The position numbers and the translations under genes are program-made. 5,845 bases of DNA. Origin: Acidimangrovimonas sp. GTDB lineage: Bacteria; Pseudomonadota; Alphaproteobacteria; Rhodobacterales; Rhodobacteraceae. The stretch's first letter is position 1, and every line of letters begins with the position of its first letter. The DNA lies in assembly GCA_030147905.1 (NCBI GenBank), contig JASBUM010000126.1:1-5845 (forward strand). Direction: 5' to 3'. Shown here piece by piece: positions 5,085 through 5,845 of the stretch. Under the pieces are notes generated by a model. That model made no database searches. It saw only the letters and a list, made by a program, of their open reading frames with translations, and had not been told where the DNA came from.

Positions 5085-5845
5085 TCCGGCCTGTCCGCGT
5101 CCGGCGCGTTCAGCGCGGCGCGCACCCGCGGCACCACCTCTTCGCCATAGAGCCGGATCGAGTCCATGAGCTGCCCGTGCGGCATCGGCCCGGAGGCATA
5201 TTTCAGGTCGAAACGTCCCAGCCCGAGGCCGCGCATCGTCGCCGTGATCTTGCGTGCGACCGTTTCGGGGCTGCCGACATAGAGCGAACCGGATTCGATT
5301 TCGCCCTCGAACTGTGCGCGGGTGATCGGCGGCCAGCCGCGTTCGGCTCCGATGGTGTCGTGAAGACGCCGGTAATGGGGCCAGAGCTGTTCGCGTGCCG
5401 CCGCGTCGGTCGGACCGACATGGCCGGGCGAATGGACGCCCACCGGCCGGGGCGGACGGCCGAGCTGTGCACAGGCGCGGTGATAGAGATCGACATGGCC
5501 GCGGAAGCGCGCGGGATCGCCGCCGATGATCGCCAGCATCATCGGCAGGTCGCTGGCCACGGCGCGGATCACCGATTCGGGGCTGCCGCCGAGGCCGATC
5601 CAGACCTTCAGCGGCTGTTCGAGCCGCGGATGGACCACCGCATCGCGCAGCGCCGCGCGGGTCTTGCCCGCCCAGCTGACCCGCGGTTTGCGCAGAAGGT
5701 CCAGCAGCAGGCCGAGCTTTTCCTCGAAGAGGATCTCGTAATCCTCCAGCCGGTATCCGAACAGCGGGAAGGATTCGGTGAAGGAGCCACGGCCGAGAAT
5801 GATCTCGGCCCGCCCCGACGACAGCGCGTTGAGCGTCGAGAAACG
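5063..5845 (-). CDS. LLM-class (luciferase-like) flavin-dependent oxidoreductase, C-terminal part (5' truncated by window edge)
   Basis: On the complementary strand the frame is open from the right edge to a TGA at 5065-5063, giving 260 residues. The start lies outside the window; an in-frame GTG at 5638 is internal. The visible N-terminal portion reads RFSTLNALSSGRAEIILGRG followed by SFTESFPLFGYRLEDYEILFEEKL. This is the highly conserved 'LDxLSxGRAExxxGRGSFTExFPLFGY' region of bacterial LLM flavin monooxygenase/reductase proteins with a TIM-barrel fold. KVWIGLGGSPES (visible residues 80-91) follows, and LYVGSPETVARKI near the C-terminus is the usual late-barrel phosphate/flavin region. About 80-90 residues should be missing from a typical 340-350. 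It resembles the Agrobacterium Atu2307-type subgroup, an assignment made from memory. The substrate is unknown; relatives use FMNH2 or F420. It converges on zapE with a 22-bp overlap. The family call is confident. Confidence 0.9.
   Translation of the reverse strand, partial: RFSTLNALSSGRAEIILGRGSFTESFPLFGYRLEDYEILFEEKLGLLLDLLRKPRVSWAGKTRAALRDAVVHPRLEQPLKVWIGLGGSPESVIRAVASDLPMMLAIIGGDPARFRGHVDLYHRACAQLGRPPRPVGVHSPGHVGPTDAAAREQLWPHYRRLHDTIGAERGWPPITRAQFEGEIESGSLYVGSPETVARKITATMRGLGLGRFDLKYASGPMPHGQLMDSIRLYGEEVVPRVRAALNAPDADRPDHAPRGS

Noticed and set aside
5063..5638. LLM gene as a complete 191-residue protein starting at the GTG at 5638
   Set aside because: The same frame continues open to the window edge and encodes the family's conserved SFTESFPLFGY region, so the GTG is an internal Val and the gene is truncated by the window.
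1..5845. Mobile element, defence system, CRISPR or prophage content
   Set aside because: No transposase, integrase, nuclease, spaced repeats or terminal inverted repeats were seen. All supported genes are metabolic, transport or cell-division types with uniform GC-rich codon use.

Overview
The window looks like chromosomal DNA from a high-GC alphaproteobacterium, most likely Rhodobacterales (Paracoccus/Rhodobacter-like). This rests on strong G/C bias at third codon positions, long GC-driven antisense shadow frames, a glutathione-dependent formaldehyde-pathway enzyme, and the general look of the proteins. It is an inference, because no rRNA or other taxonomic marker is present. I see no tRNA, rRNA, CRISPR array, insertion sequence, phage gene or toxin-antitoxin pair. 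The region reads as ordinary core/housekeeping metabolism, and I did not find convincing evidence of an undescribed biological system.

Layout, left to right. (1) 1-312 (+): C-terminal 103 residues of a nitroreductase-family flavoprotein, cut by the window edge. (2) 395-1327 (+): a ten-helix AEC (auxin efflux carrier) family permease. It is separated from the nitroreductase by a short stretch whose only open frame is an Arg-rich 29-codon mini-ORF. That mini-ORF overlaps its neighbours by ATGA at both ends. (3) 1377-2207 (+): S-formylglutathione hydrolase with an intact Ser-Asp-His triad. (4) 2342-2977 (+): HAD-family hydrolase, YihX-like in its first motif. (5) 2974-3891 (+): ornithine cyclodeaminase/mu-crystallin family protein, joined to the HAD gene by an ATGA overlap. 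Active-site replacements argue against true ornithine cyclodeaminase activity. (6) 3975-5084 (+): ZapE/AFG1-type ATPase, preceded by a promoter-like sequence placed so that the mRNA would be leaderless. (7) 5063-5845 (-): C-terminal 260 residues of a luciferase-like (LLM) flavin-dependent oxidoreductase. It converges on zapE with a 22-bp tail-to-tail overlap and is cut by the right edge.

Functional logic. Genes 1-3 are close and co-oriented and may be one transcript. The 134-bp gap before the HAD gene could be a boundary, but I see no convincing promoter or terminator there. HAD and the OCD-like gene form a tight translationally coupled pair of unknown pathway. zapE appears to be its own transcription unit. 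The most useful leads are the altered OCD-family active site, the leaderless-promoter arrangement of zapE, and the double-ATGA mini-ORF. All are of modest interest.
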